From: CAZRXG01 sp964603985 | GTDB taxonomy: Bacteria; Chloroflexota; Anaerolineae; Aggregatilineales; UBA3940 | NCBI GenBank assembly: GCA_964603985.1 | Contig: CAZRXG010000003.1 | Coordinates: 1 to 64,000 of the forward strand | Direction: 5' to 3' | Length of the DNA: 64,000 bases | In this document: in pieces, positions 18,539 through 26,876 of the stretch | How positions within the stretch are numbered: the stretch's first letter is position 1 | Layout of the letters: each line of letters begins with the position of its first letter | Notes under the pieces: generated by a model | What the model saw: the letters and a program-made list of their open reading frames with translations, nothing else | Databases searched by the model: none | What the model was told of the DNA's origin: nothing | Made by a program: the position numbers and the translations under genes

Positions 18539-20137
18539 ATGCAACTGACCCTGCTCAACTGGCTGCTGGCGCTTTCGCCGGTTATCGCGGTGCTGATCCT
18601 GATGCTGGGGCTGCGCTGGGGCGGGAGCAAGGCGGGAGCGGTGGCCTGGTTCGTGGCGGTCGTCGTGGCCGCGCTGCGCTTTGGGGCCGGGCCATACCTG
18701 ATCGCCTACGCACAGGTCAAGGCGGTGCTGCTCACGCTCGACGTGTTGTACATCATCTGGATGGCGCTGCTGCTGTTTCACGTCGCCGATGAGGCGGGCG
18801 CGGTGCGCATCATCGGACAGCGGCTCCCGGCGCTGACCGGCGACCGTATGATGCAGGGAATCTTGCTGGGTTGGGTCTTCGTCTCGTTTTTGCAGGGCAT
18901 GGGCGGCTTCGGCGTGCCGGTGGCGGTGGTCGCGCCCTTGCTGGTTGGGCTAGGGTTCGGGCCGATCCAGGCGGTCGTGATGGCCTCCATCGGGCACGGC
19001 TGGGCGGTGACCTTCGGCTCGCTGGCGACCTCGTTCATGGCGCTGATGGCGGCCACCAACATGCCGGGTGAGGCGCTCGCGCCGGAGGCGGCCATTTTGC
19101 TGGGCGCCGCCTCCTTCGGGAGCGGCGCGATTGTCGCCTACGCGGGGAGCGGCTGGAGAGGACTGCTGCGCGGCGTCCCGGCCATCGCCGTCCTGAGCGT
19201 GGTGATGGCGGTGGTTCAGTATCTCCTGGCGACCAACGGCTTATGGACGCTGGGCGCGACGGGCGCGTCGCTGGTGGGGCTGCTGGTCGGCGTGGGGCTG
19301 ACGCGCCTGCCGATCTACCAGGATGCCCACGACAGCGAGCAGGCGAAAGGAGCCGACGAGCCCTCCGGGGCGGCGCTCGAAGAGCAGCCCGATGACGGCA
19401 AGCGCCGCTCGCTGGTCGTCGCGCTGTCGGCTTATGGTGTGCTGATCGTGCTGGCCTGCGCGATTAACCTGATCCCACCCGTCAGGGCCGTGTTCAAGAG
19501 CGTCGGGCTGACGCTCCGGTTCCCGGAGTTACACACCGCTTACGGCTGGGTGACGGAGGCCGGGCCGGGCCGCGAGATCAACCTGTTCGGCCACCCGGGG
19601 GCGATCCTGCTGTACACGTCGCTGATCGCGTATGGGATCTACCACCTGGCCGGTTATTACCGGCCAGGTGCGGCAAAGCGCATTCTGACCAGGGTCGGCA
19701 AGGGAGCAGTGAAATCCAGCCTGGGCATCGCGGCGATGGTCGGGATGGCGGTCGTCATGACTCACGCCGGGATGACCAATCTGCTGGCGCGCGGCCTGAG
19801 CGAGAGCGTGGGGAGGGCGGCTTACCCGGCGGTCGCGCCTTTCATCGGGGCGCTGGGCGCGTTTATGACCGGCAGCAACACCAACTCGAACGTCGTCTTT
19901 GGAGCGCTCCAGCAGCAGACGGCGGATCTGCTCGGTCTGAGCGTGACGCTGATCCTGGCCGGGCAGACGGCGGGCGGCGCGCTGGGCAGCGTGCTGGCCC
20001 CGGCCAAGGTGATCGTCGGGTGCAGCACGGTCGGGCTGGGCGGCGAGGAGGGTAAGGTGATCGGGCGGATGCTGCTGTACGGCCTGATCCCAATCGCGAT
20101 CGTCGCGCTGCTGGCGTGGGCGATGGCAGCGACGTGA
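18539..20137 (+). CDS. lctP: L-lactate permease
   Basis: 532 aa, polytopic (about 12-13 membrane segments), length normal for LctP/LldP. Family signatures are visible: FVSFLQGMGGFGVPVAVVAP, GHGWAVTFGSLATSF, MTHAGMTNLLARGLSE, GALGAFMTGSNTNSNVVFGA and the C-terminal APAKVIVGCSTVGLGGEEG. It imports lactate with protons and would feed LutABC encoded upstream. GAAAAGAGGATAT before the ATG is the ribosome site. It follows the GT-C gene by 21 bases, so it may be read from the same transcript. The stop is seven bases from the convergent gene. Confidence 0.95.
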   Translation: MQLTLLNWLLALSPVIAVLILMLGLRWGGSKAGAVAWFVAVVVAALRFGAGPYLIAYAQVKAVLLTLDVLYIIWMALLLFHVADEAGAVRIIGQRLPALTGDRMMQGILLGWVFVSFLQGMGGFGVPVAVVAPLLVGLGFGPIQAVVMASIGHGWAVTFGSLATSFMALMAATNMPGEALAPEAAILLGAASFGSGAIVAYAGSGWRGLLRGVPAIAVLSVVMAVVQYLLATNGLWTLGATGASLVGLLVGVGLTRLPIYQDAHDSEQAKGADEPSGAALEEQPDDGKRRSLVVALSAYGVLIVLACAINLIPPVRAVFKSVGLTLRFPELHTAYGWVTEAGPGREINLFGHPGAILLYTSLIAYGIYHLAGYYRPGAAKRILTRVGKGAVKSSLGIAAMVGMAVVMTHAGMTNLLARGLSESVGRAAYPAVAPFIGALGAFMTGSNTNSNVVFGALQQQTADLLGLSVTLILAGQTAGGALGSVLAPAKVIVGCSTVGLGGEEGKVIGRMLLYGLIPIAIVALLAWAMAAT

Positions 20138-20143
20138 GGCGGC

Positions 20144-21490
20144 TCATGCCGCTTCTGCGCGTCGCGCCGCCCGGCGTGCCCGCCACACCTCCAGCATTCG
20201 CGCCAGCCCGTAGATGGCGAAGATGACGATCGGCGCGGTGATCGAGGTACGCATCCGGGTGTCCATGGCAGAGGTCTGCGAGGCGAGCGTCAGACCGGAA
20301 ATGTACAGGATCGGGATGCCCGCCACAGCCAGCAGCTCCCAGTCCTTGCGCTTAAAAGCCTGCCACGCGCCCCCAAGGGCCATCCCGTAGAGCAGGACGT
20401 GGTAGGCCAATTCAAAGGGGATCGACCACCTGGGCAGCAGTTCGGTCCGGCCGAACATACGGGCCACTCCGATGGGCGTGCCGAGCAGCGCATACAGCCA
20501 GTAGCGGGCCAGCTTCTGGCGGGCCAGGCGGCCCATCGCGGCGTACAACTCGGGGGTATCGGCGACGTGGAACTTCCAGAAGTGCTCGGCGACGGTTTTT
20601 TCGGCTGCCTCGACATCGCCCACGCTCAGGTAAAGCTCGCGCACGTAGTCGGTGTAGATCTCGTCCATCGGGGCCCTGGTCGCCAGGTGCTCGGCAGAGC
20701 TGGCCCGAAGGAAAAGCAGGGTAAAATTGGTCTGCATGGAGTAGGTGAAAACGCCCTGGTAGCGCAGGTTACGGTAGCTCCAGGCAAGATAGACCGCCAG
20801 ACCGACGGCGGCCAGCGCGATGACAGGTCGCCACCAGCGCCGCATCAGGGGGATGGTGATCAGGGGGACGGCCAGCCAGAAGTAGATAGCCGTCGGGCGG
20901 GAGAGCATGGTCAGCGCCAGCCACAGGCCGCTGAGCACCAGATCCAAGGGGCGCTCCTCCTGAACGTAGGCCGTCAGGCTGAGCAGGCAGGCGGCGAACA
21001 TCAGGTTGTAGACCGGCTCGGAGAGCAGGGTGGTGCTGGCCGAGACCGAGGCCGGGTCGAGGGCCATGATGCCCCCGGCCAGCAGCGCAAACCGCTCCGG
21101 CCTGGGCATCCCCTTGACGCGGCACAGCAAGCGGTGGGCCATCACGTAGCCCAGGACAGGCGTCAGCGTGCCGAAGAGAGCCTGCAACACTGCGGCGTGG
21201 TAGTTGTTCCCGCCCAGCGCGTAGACCGCGGCCACCGAGAGTGGGAAGAGCGGCGGGCGTACGCCCATCAGCCAGTACGAGAAGTTGCGCTTGCGGTACA
21301 GGTGCGAGGCCATACCCAGCCAGCCGGGGACATCGCTGCCGATCAGGTTCTCCGGGGGGTATCCCTCGATGACCAGCCGGGAGTACAGCATCAGTCCCCG
21401 CGCCAGCAAAGCCAGACCGAGCACGATCAGCACGGCGTAGAGCGGCGGGCGCAGGGAAGGACAGCGGGTGTCGTTTGAGGAAACAGACAT
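20144..21490 (-). CDS. GT-C family membrane glycosyltransferase (PMT_2-like)
   Basis: 448 aa with around ten membrane segments. Visible are GSDVPGWLGMASHLYRKRNF in the first loop, MGVRPPLFPLSVAAVYALGG, a helix LSEPVYNLMFAACLLSLTAY and LWLALTMLSRPTAIYFWLA, the arrangement of polyprenyl-sugar-dependent glycosyltransferases. Its paralogue at 21738-23075 shares the R-P-P-L-F-P-L-x-V-A-A-V-Y-A-L motif and the YRNLRYQ..FTYSMQTNFTLLF / VRNLHYRDNF pattern, so the two came from a duplication. Sugar and acceptor are unknown. The start codon overlaps the start of the divergent small gene. Confidence 0.85.
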   Translation of the reverse strand: MSVSSNDTRCPSLRPPLYAVLIVLGLALLARGLMLYSRLVIEGYPPENLIGSDVPGWLGMASHLYRKRNFSYWLMGVRPPLFPLSVAAVYALGGNNYHAAVLQALFGTLTPVLGYVMAHRLLCRVKGMPRPERFALLAGGIMALDPASVSASTTLLSEPVYNLMFAACLLSLTAYVQEERPLDLVLSGLWLALTMLSRPTAIYFWLAVPLITIPLMRRWWRPVIALAAVGLAVYLAWSYRNLRYQGVFTYSMQTNFTLLFLRASSAEHLATRAPMDEIYTDYVRELYLSVGDVEAAEKTVAEHFWKFHVADTPELYAAMGRLARQKLARYWLYALLGTPIGVARMFGRTELLPRWSIPFELAYHVLLYGMALGGAWQAFKRKDWELLAVAGIPILYISGLTLASQTSAMDTRMRTSITAPIVIFAIYGLARMLEVWRARRAARRAEAA

Positions 21491-21707
21491 GAATAGACCA
21501 TCCAGTCATAATTCAGCGCAGCGAAACTCGACGCCGGTTACCTGGCATGAGCGCAACAGGTCCCGGCTGCAAATTATAGCGCTCGTCCTGGCACTTGGCG
21601 CGCCGTTCGGGCTGTACGAGGCGCTTAACGCAGGGCTAAACGCACTGGCAGCCGTTCTCTTTGCGATCATTGCGCTCGGCATGGCGGTCACGGCCTGGGT
21701 GAGCTGA
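21489..21707 (+). CDS. Small two-helix membrane protein, unknown function
   Basis: 72 aa, not recognised. Residues 1-28 are polar and basic (ERNRSRLQ), followed by two hydrophobic stretches, IIALVLALGAPFGLYEAL and ALAAVLFAIIALGMAVTAW. TTTGAGGAAACAGAC before the ATG is a good ribosome site. Its ATG overlaps, on the opposite strand, the ATG of the GT-C gene, so any promoter must lie inside that neighbour. It sits alone between two convergent or divergent GT-C genes; it may be a small partner of them, but this is a guess. Confidence 0.5.
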   Translation: MNRPSSHNSAQRNSTPVTWHERNRSRLQIIALVLALGAPFGLYEALNAGLNALAAVLFAIIALGMAVTAWVS

Positions 21708-21737
21708 AACACGCGCGGAGGGACAGCCAGGACGACC

Positions 21738-23075
21738 TCAGGGCGGAGAGACGTGCTTCGCGTGATGCTGACGGCTCACATGGCTGGCAAGAGCGACAAT
21801 CCCCACTGCGGAATACATCAGTATAAACGGCATGTAGGGCGTACGGTACCGGGTGTGGTACAGTCCGGCAAATATCAGCGTCGATGTGCCTGCATAATAA
21901 CCGATGACGACATGACTCAGAAGCAGGAACAGCTTCTTGCGGTGCTGCCATGCCCATCGATAGCCGACGACTGCCAGCGCCAACTCCCCACCGGTCACGG
22001 CCAACTGCAAAGGCACGGGCACATCTATGTCAGGGTTGGCGTCAAATTGTCTGACCAGCGCCACGCCGGTCATGATGGCAGTCCAGGCGGGATACGCCGT
22101 CATTCTCTCATAGGCCATCTGCCTGCTTACTGCCTCCCGCTGTGCACTCAGTGTGGCCCGATCCTCCACCCGCCCGACAGGGTATTCGGCGATCTCGTCC
22201 CTGGTTATGGCGTTATTGCCCATGCGCCGTTCGACCTCCAGCGCAATGTCGGTGGCAACCTCGTGCGGGTCGCGGCCCGTCGCGTGGCTCTCGACCGAAA
22301 CGGCCTTATAGAACAGCAATATAAAGGTCCCGCTGGTCGACATGGAGAAATTATCCCGGTAGTGGAGGTTGCGGACACTCCACGCGACGATAGGCACAGC
22401 GCACAGCGCAGCCAGCACAACCGCGTAGTACCACCGGCGCGGTTTAGACAGGATGATCACCAGCGCCAGCACTACAGCGAAATACGCGCTGACCGCCCGC
22501 GTCAACAGAGCCAGGCACAGCGAGACTGCGGTAGTCAGCAAGGCCCTCCAGTGCCCGGTCTGAAGGAAGACAACAACCCAGTAGAGCGCCAGAAAGAGCA
22601 GCATGTTGTGAAGAGGCTCGCTCATCACCGTGACCGTGGCATCGACGTGCGCCACCTCAAATGCCATCAGCGCCGCCGATACAAGGGCGATCAAACGGCT
22701 GCCGATCAAGCGGTAGGCCAGCTTGTAGCCCAGGACAACCGTCACAGCGCCAAAGATGGATTGGAAGAACACGACGAAGTGGACGTGCTTACCGGCCAGT
22801 GCATACACCGCCGCCACAAACAGCGGAAACAGCGGGGGGCGGCAGCCGAACATGGAAGCACTAAACCCCTTCCCGGCCAGGATGGAGCGAGCCAGGACAT
22901 CATATTCAATCGCGTCCACACCACCCAACCCGCCCACACCGTATCCTCTGGCGACAACGCGGACATAGGTGGTGACGTACAACACCGCAAACGCCACGGC
23001 GAAGACCACGAGCTGAATAAACAAGGCAGATACCTGACGCCTGGAGGTATCAGTGGTGCTCATTGGTGTCGTCAT
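21738..23075 (-). CDS. GT-C family membrane glycosyltransferase, paralogue of the 20144 gene
   Basis: 445 aa, about ten membrane segments. The first loop has GGVDAIEYDVLARSILAGKG with the acidic residues expected for GT-C activity, then FGCRPPLFPLFVAAVYALAG, VMSEPLHNMLLFLALYWVVV and a central soluble loop (residues about 230-310). Similar length and motif order to its neighbour show common origin. It probably transfers a sugar from a polyprenyl carrier to a surface glycan or protein. An alternative start 12 bases further in (MSTTD) is possible. Base composition is slightly more AT-rich than the neighbours. Confidence 0.82.
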   Translation of the reverse strand: MTTPMSTTDTSRRQVSALFIQLVVFAVAFAVLYVTTYVRVVARGYGVGGLGGVDAIEYDVLARSILAGKGFSASMFGCRPPLFPLFVAAVYALAGKHVHFVVFFQSIFGAVTVVLGYKLAYRLIGSRLIALVSAALMAFEVAHVDATVTVMSEPLHNMLLFLALYWVVVFLQTGHWRALLTTAVSLCLALLTRAVSAYFAVVLALVIILSKPRRWYYAVVLAALCAVPIVAWSVRNLHYRDNFSMSTSGTFILLFYKAVSVESHATGRDPHEVATDIALEVERRMGNNAITRDEIAEYPVGRVEDRATLSAQREAVSRQMAYERMTAYPAWTAIMTGVALVRQFDANPDIDVPVPLQLAVTGGELALAVVGYRWAWQHRKKLFLLLSHVVIGYYAGTSTLIFAGLYHTRYRTPYMPFILMYSAVGIVALASHVSRQHHAKHVSPP

Positions 23076-23138
23076 CCCTGCTCGCTTCTCCAGAGAACTC
23101 GCCAGATCGCCATGATCCCATCGTTGCAGGTGACCGTG

Positions 23139-24137
23139 CTACTCCCCCGGCACGTCCATCGCGCAGCGCGTCCCGGCGTCAAAGTGGAACGAGGCAGGGG
23201 GGGTAAACGCGTCAAAGTTCCGGTTGGCGGCGCGGTTGCGGAAAGCCTGGTTGTAGAACGACCCACCCCGCGCAATGCGGTAAGCTCCCTCCTCCGGCCC
23301 GGTTGGGTTCTCGTAGGGGGAGCGGCTGTAGTAATCCGGGTCGTAGAAGTCATAGACCCACTCGTAGACGTTGCCCAACATATCCAGCACGCCGTAGGGG
23401 CTGGCCCCCAGCGGGTAGCTGCCCACCGGCGCGGGCGCGTTGAGAGGGCGCACGTCGAACGTCCCGTCAAGCCAGAAGAAATTGAGTAGCTCCGGGACAG
23501 GCTCACGATCCCCCCAGGGGTAGAGCCGCCCGTCCGTGCCGCGTGCCGCCTTCTCCCACTCGGCCTCGGTCGGGAGGCGCGCCCCGCGCCATGCGCAGTA
23601 GTCGCGGGCGTCGTACCAGCTTATGAAGATCACGGGATAGTCGTCATACTCCGGGTTGCCAAAGTAGGCAGGCCACAGCGGGGCCCGTGCCGGGTCTTCG
23701 GTGCAGCAATCAGAGCGCCGGGGTGGGTTGCAGGCCCCGGCCTCGACGCAGTCCTGGTACTGGTAGTTGGTCACCTCCAGCAGGTCGATGTAGAAGTTGT
23801 CGAGGTAGACCGTGTGAACGGGCTGCTCGTCGGGGAAGCCGTCCTCGCTGCCCATAATGAATTCACCTGCCGGGACGAGAACCATCTCCACCCCATGCTC
23901 ATCGGTGATGCGGGCCGGCAGCGGCGTCGGCGAGGGGGTCAACGTGGCGGTTGGGGTGAGCGTCGGAAGGAGCAACGTGGACGTGCTGGCGAGCACATCG
24001 GTGGCGGTGGACGGGATGCGCGTCGACGTAGAGGGGACGGGGGTGAAAGGATCTTGCGCGGCGGCGCTGGTGGCACAGGCAGTCATAGCCGACAGGAGTA
24101 GTGCGGTCGGGATGATCAGGCGGGATGGTTGGGGCAT
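23139..24137 (-). CDS. Formylglycine-generating-enzyme-fold (SUMF1/FGE-sulfatase) lipoprotein, catalytic cysteines absent
   Basis: About 332 aa. A lipoprotein-type signal (LIIPTALLLSAMTAC) and a long Thr/Pro/Ser linker (to about residue 75) precede a complete FGE-sulfatase domain: VLVPAGEFIMGSEDGFPDEQ, VEVTNYQYQDC-like segment, YPVIFISWYDARDYCAWRGA, RLPTEAEWEKAARGTDGRLY, YPWG, NVYEWVYDFY and RIARGGSFYN. True formylglycine enzymes carry a Cys pair after GGS; here it reads GGSFYNQAFRNRAANR, with none, so sulfatase activation is unlikely. A cysteine-rich insert (CVEAGACN...CC) is present. Role unknown: probably a cell-surface binding or non-FGE member. GTG at 24143 is a possible alternative start. 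Confidence 0.88.
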   Translation of the reverse strand: MPQPSRLIIPTALLLSAMTACATSAAAQDPFTPVPSTSTRIPSTATDVLASTSTLLLPTLTPTATLTPSPTPLPARITDEHGVEMVLVPAGEFIMGSEDGFPDEQPVHTVYLDNFYIDLLEVTNYQYQDCVEAGACNPPRRSDCCTEDPARAPLWPAYFGNPEYDDYPVIFISWYDARDYCAWRGARLPTEAEWEKAARGTDGRLYPWGDREPVPELLNFFWLDGTFDVRPLNAPAPVGSYPLGASPYGVLDMLGNVYEWVYDFYDPDYYSRSPYENPTGPEEGAYRIARGGSFYNQAFRNRAANRNFDAFTPPASFHFDAGTRCAMDVPGE

Positions 24138-24191
24138 AGACACCTACGTTGGTTCGATAGGATAGGGCCACCTGGACACTGGCAGCGAAGG

Positions 24192-24219
24192 ATTATACCA
24201 GAGGGTTGTGCGGGTTCAA
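24192..24219 (-). promoter_or_regulatory. Promoter of the FGE-fold lipoprotein gene
   Basis: Read on the minus strand: TTGAAC (24219-24214), 16 bases, consensus TATAAT (24197-24192). Transcription should begin near 24185, giving a leader of about 48 nt. It lies just after the stop of the HAD hydrolase gene, so the two minus-strand genes are separate units. Confidence 0.7.
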
Positions 24220-24230
24220 GGGCACCGCCC

Positions 24231-24950
24231 TCACGATGCATCGTCGTCTGTGGGGGCGAAGATGGCGTCCAGCACAGCGCCGGTATCGGTCAGGTCTTCA
24301 AAGAGGTAATCGGGGGCTGCTACCTCAAGCTCGGCGCGCGCGGTCCAGCCCGTCATCACGGCGATGCTGCGCGCACCTATCCCGCGCCCACAGGTCACAT
24401 CGTAAACCGTGTCGCCGAGGATGATGACCTGCTGACCGGCAAAATGCACGCCGGTCAGCTCCCTGGCCCGCCGGACGGCCAGCGGCGGCAGGTCGGCGCG
24501 ATTCTCCGATTCGTCGCCGTAGGCCCCCACGCGGAACAGCGCCAGATCGAAGTCCACCGCCTGCATCTTGATGAGCGCCGATGGGCGGAAGTTGCCGGTC
24601 AGCAGGCCCAGCAGCACGTCGCTGCGCGCGGCCAGCGCCCCGATCAGTTCGTGCGTGCCGAGGCAGGGCCGGATGTCGTGCTCACCGGCAGCCAGCCGCC
24701 GCCGCAGCTCGATGACCATCGTCTCGATCAGTTGCTCGAAGCGGTCGTGGATCACGTCGGTTGACAGGCCCGCATCATGCAGCAGCCTGTAGACAATATG
24801 CCGGTCGGTGCGGCCATCGAAGCGGACAGACCCGGCTGCGCCTGCCGTGCCGTAAACGCGCTCCAGCGCCATGTACAGCGCGGCGCGGCTCGCGCCGTCG
24901 GGCCAAAGCAGGGTGCCGTCGATATCGAATAGGATCAGTCGTTTGAGCAT
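24231..24950 (-). CDS. HAD-superfamily hydrolase (phosphoglycolate-phosphatase-like)
   Basis: 239 aa. Motif I is LILFDIDGTLL (nucleophile Asp9 region), motif II is in GLLTGNF, motif III lysine is in the SALIKMQAVDF region, and motif IV is in VIILGDTVYDVTCGRGIGAR. A four-helix cap follows motif I (residues about 17-85), the subclass C1 layout of Gph/PGM-type phosphatases. It probably removes phosphate from a small metabolite; the substrate cannot be read from sequence. A minus-strand TATAAT lies at 25014-25009, giving a leader of about 50 nt. Confidence 0.9.
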   Translation of the reverse strand: MLKRLILFDIDGTLLWPDGASRAALYMALERVYGTAGAAGSVRFDGRTDRHIVYRLLHDAGLSTDVIHDRFEQLIETMVIELRRRLAAGEHDIRPCLGTHELIGALAARSDVLLGLLTGNFRPSALIKMQAVDFDLALFRVGAYGDESENRADLPPLAVRRARELTGVHFAGQQVIILGDTVYDVTCGRGIGARSIAVMTGWTARAELEVAAPDYLFEDLTDTGAVLDAIFAPTDDDAS

Positions 24951-25008
24951 TAAGTACCTTTGAGTTGAGTTTTGCGATCCTGTTGGCTGTGACCGCCGGG
25001 CACATTAT

Positions 25009-25014
25009 ACCTGA
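25009..25014 (-). promoter_or_regulatory. -10 element for the HAD hydrolase gene
   Basis: Minus-strand TATAAT in the 176-base gap between two divergent genes. A -35 is poorly conserved (TTCGGA at 17 bases). The rest of the gap, apart from the plus-strand -10 at 25115, shows nothing else. Confidence 0.5.
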
Positions 25015-25114
25015 TAGCTTCCCCCCGTACCTCCGAAATTGCCGGTTTTCCTCAACCGGCCTCGCGCCGTCACATATCGGGCTGGGTGAGCTTTCGTCTG
25101 GGTGATCTCCGTGC

Positions 25115-25120
25115 TATACT
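25115..25120 (+). promoter_or_regulatory. -10 element placed for leaderless transcription of the DUF6754/MutL-like cluster
   Basis: TATACT ends six bases before the ATG at 25127, so RNA synthesis would start at the start codon. No ribosome site is present upstream. The -35 region is weak (TTTCGT at 17 bases). All seven following genes are close enough to be read from here. Confidence 0.55.
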
Positions 25121-25126
25121 GCCAAC

Positions 25127-25420
25127 ATGGGAGATGAGGAAACCCGCTGGCGTGCAATCACTCAGGCGTGGGAAGAGCGTCTGGCCGACGCCGGGCTGGC
25201 CGATCTGGCCCAGGCCATGCGTGAGGCGATGCGCCCTTTAGCGCCGCTGGCCGCCCAGCTTGTGTGGTTTGCACAACCGGCCTTTGCTCTGTTCGGGAGA
25301 TACGAGGCTGCCGGGGAACTGGCCGAATACCTGAATGACCCGGATGCACTCGATAAGCCCCGCTCCAGGACGAGGCGGCAAGACCGATCGGGGGATGGTG
25401 AGGGTTCCGGCAGGGAGTAG
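25127..25420 (+). CDS. Small protein, first gene of the MutL-like cluster
   Basis: 97 aa, not assigned to a named family. It is mostly helical in appearance: an amphipathic N-terminal region (RWRAITQAWEERLADAGLAD), then a hydrophobic stretch PLAAQLVWFAQPAFALFG that could associate with a membrane or a partner, an acidic turn (EYLNDPDALD) and a charged, probably disordered tail. The start is leaderless. The next gene begins two bases after the stop, so the product probably belongs to the same complex. No catalytic motif is visible. Confidence 0.7.
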   Translation: MGDEETRWRAITQAWEERLADAGLADLAQAMREAMRPLAPLAAQLVWFAQPAFALFGRYEAAGELAEYLNDPDALDKPRSRTRRQDRSGDGEGSGRE

Positions 25421-25422
25421 AT

Positions 25423-26190
25423 ATGCCCGCATTGAACGTACCGGTTTCCAATGGGCTCGGCCTGATCATTCTGTTGATCGGCTCGGCGCTGTTTGTTTTC
25501 TTCACTTTCCTGATCCGTCAGGGCCTCAAACCCGACCTGCGCCCTTTGAGCGGCTATGATACGCTGTCCACCCAGATTGGGCAGGCGGTTGAGAGCGGTG
25601 GGCGCGTGCACATCTCACTTGGCTCCAACAGCATCACCGGCGAGGATACAGGCGTGACGCTGGCCGGGCTGGCGATGCTGGACGTGATCTCGGAAGCATC
25701 TTCCATCAGCGACCTCTCGCCGGTGGCGTCAACCGGCGACGCGGCTTCGATGTTCGTGATCAGCGACACGATCCGGCGCGCGTACGGCAGGCGAGAGACG
25801 CTTGACAAATACGAAACCACCTCGACGCGCCTGGTCGGGCTGGACCCGGTCGCGCTGGCCGGGGGCGCGACGAGCATCATCGCGGACGACGACGTGCGCG
25901 CCAACGTGGTGATGGGGTCGTTTGGGCCGGAGGTCGCCCTGATGACCGAGGCCGGGCGGCGGCAGCACATCCCGCAGATCGTCGGCAGTGACCGGCCCGA
26001 AACGCAGGCAGTCGCCTACGCGATGGCCGAACACACGCTGATCGGCGAAGAGATGTTTGCGACACGCGCTTACGTGCTGAGGGAAGCGCCTGCCCTGGGC
26101 AGCCTGCTGGCGCAGGACGTGCTGCGCTGGTTGGTCATCGGCGCGATTGTGGTCGGGGTGATCCTCAAGACACTGGGGCTGCTCGGCTAG
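25423..26190 (+). CDS. DUF6754-type membrane protein
   Basis: 255 aa. One N-terminal membrane helix (LGLIILLIGSALFVFFTFLI, residues about 11-30), a soluble domain of about 195 residues, and one C-terminal helix (LVIGAIVVGVILKTLGLLG). The soluble part begins LRPLSGYDTLSTQIGQAVES and includes GRVHISLGSNSITGEDTG, AYGRRETLDKYETTSTRLVG and GSFGPEVALMTEAG. I believe it belongs to the uncharacterised DUF6754 family seen mainly in Chloroflexota; that is from memory and should be confirmed. GGCAGGGAG precedes the ATG. No enzyme motif is visible; it resembles a scaffold or receptor domain held between two helices. Confidence 0.8.
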   Translation: MPALNVPVSNGLGLIILLIGSALFVFFTFLIRQGLKPDLRPLSGYDTLSTQIGQAVESGGRVHISLGSNSITGEDTGVTLAGLAMLDVISEASSISDLSPVASTGDAASMFVISDTIRRAYGRRETLDKYETTSTRLVGLDPVALAGGATSIIADDDVRANVVMGSFGPEVALMTEAGRRQHIPQIVGSDRPETQAVAYAMAEHTLIGEEMFATRAYVLREAPALGSLLAQDVLRWLVIGAIVVGVILKTLGLLG

Positions 26191-26208
26191 CCATTACGGA
26201 TTCGGGAT

Positions 26209-26856
26209 ATGAAGGCAATTGCTCAATACTACATTCCGGCGGCAGTCGCAATCGGCGTTGGTGCGATCATACTGGTGAGTTATTTCATCACCGTCCCTGT
26301 GCTGGTTGCGGTGCGCCTGGTGCTCACCGATTGGGCGGTCATTCTCGGCGGGCTGGCCGTGCTGGCCGGGGTCTTGAATCTGATCATGATCCACTCCCGG
26401 CGCGTTCAGGCCCAGGCGCGCGGATGGGTCTACAGTCTGCTGACGGCGGCGGTGGCCCTGCTGACTTTTGTCGTGGGGGCCATCGAGGGAGCGCTGGCCG
26501 GATCACCGACGCTGTACCAGGAAGGCAGCGTGGTGAACACTCTGTTCAACGGCGTGTTGGTTGCTTCGCAGGCGACGCTCGCCGGGCTGGTGATGTTCTT
26601 CCTGGTGGCGGCGGCGGTGCGGATGCTGCGGTCAAAGCCCAACCACTGGTCGATCATCTTTCTGGTGGTGGTCGTGGTTGTGCTGATCGGCTGGCTGCCC
26701 TTTGGCTTTATGGGCTCTCTCAACAGCGTCCGGGAGTGGATGATCAGCGTACCGGCCTCGGGCGGCGCGCGGGGGATTCTGCTCGGCGTGGGGTTGGGTA
26801 CCCTGGCCGTCGGCTTGCGCGTGATCATGGGAGTTGAAATTCCCTACAAAGATTAG
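26209..26856 (+). CDS. Polytopic membrane protein of the MutL-like cluster
   Basis: 215 aa with about six predicted membrane segments (for example IPAAVAIGVGAIILVSYFI, WAVILGGLAVLAGVLNLIMI, GWVYSLLTAAVALLTFVVGA, ATLAGLVMFFLVAAAVRML, IIFLVVVVVVLIGWLPFG and the C-terminal GILLGVGLGTLAVGLRVI). The loops are short, with basic residues (HSRRVQAQAR) suggesting cytoplasmic sides. No transporter signature was recognised. Its size and segment number resemble the 223-aa protein at 29723, which flanks the repeat protein on the other side, so the two may form a pair in one membrane complex. Confidence 0.75.
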   Translation: MKAIAQYYIPAAVAIGVGAIILVSYFITVPVLVAVRLVLTDWAVILGGLAVLAGVLNLIMIHSRRVQAQARGWVYSLLTAAVALLTFVVGAIEGALAGSPTLYQEGSVVNTLFNGVLVASQATLAGLVMFFLVAAAVRMLRSKPNHWSIIFLVVVVVVLIGWLPFGFMGSLNSVREWMISVPASGGARGILLGVGLGTLAVGLRVIMGVEIPYKD

Positions 26857-26876
26857 TTGTACGCGGAGAAGGCGAC

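Noticed and set aside
21753..23489. 578-codon open frame on the plus strand
   Set aside because: It lies opposite the GT-C gene and part of the FGE-fold gene, whose motifs are clear; high-GC antisense frames stay open by codon bias.
23139..24137. Annotation as active formylglycine-generating enzyme
   Set aside because: The active-site cysteine pair after GGS is missing and no sulfatase is nearby.
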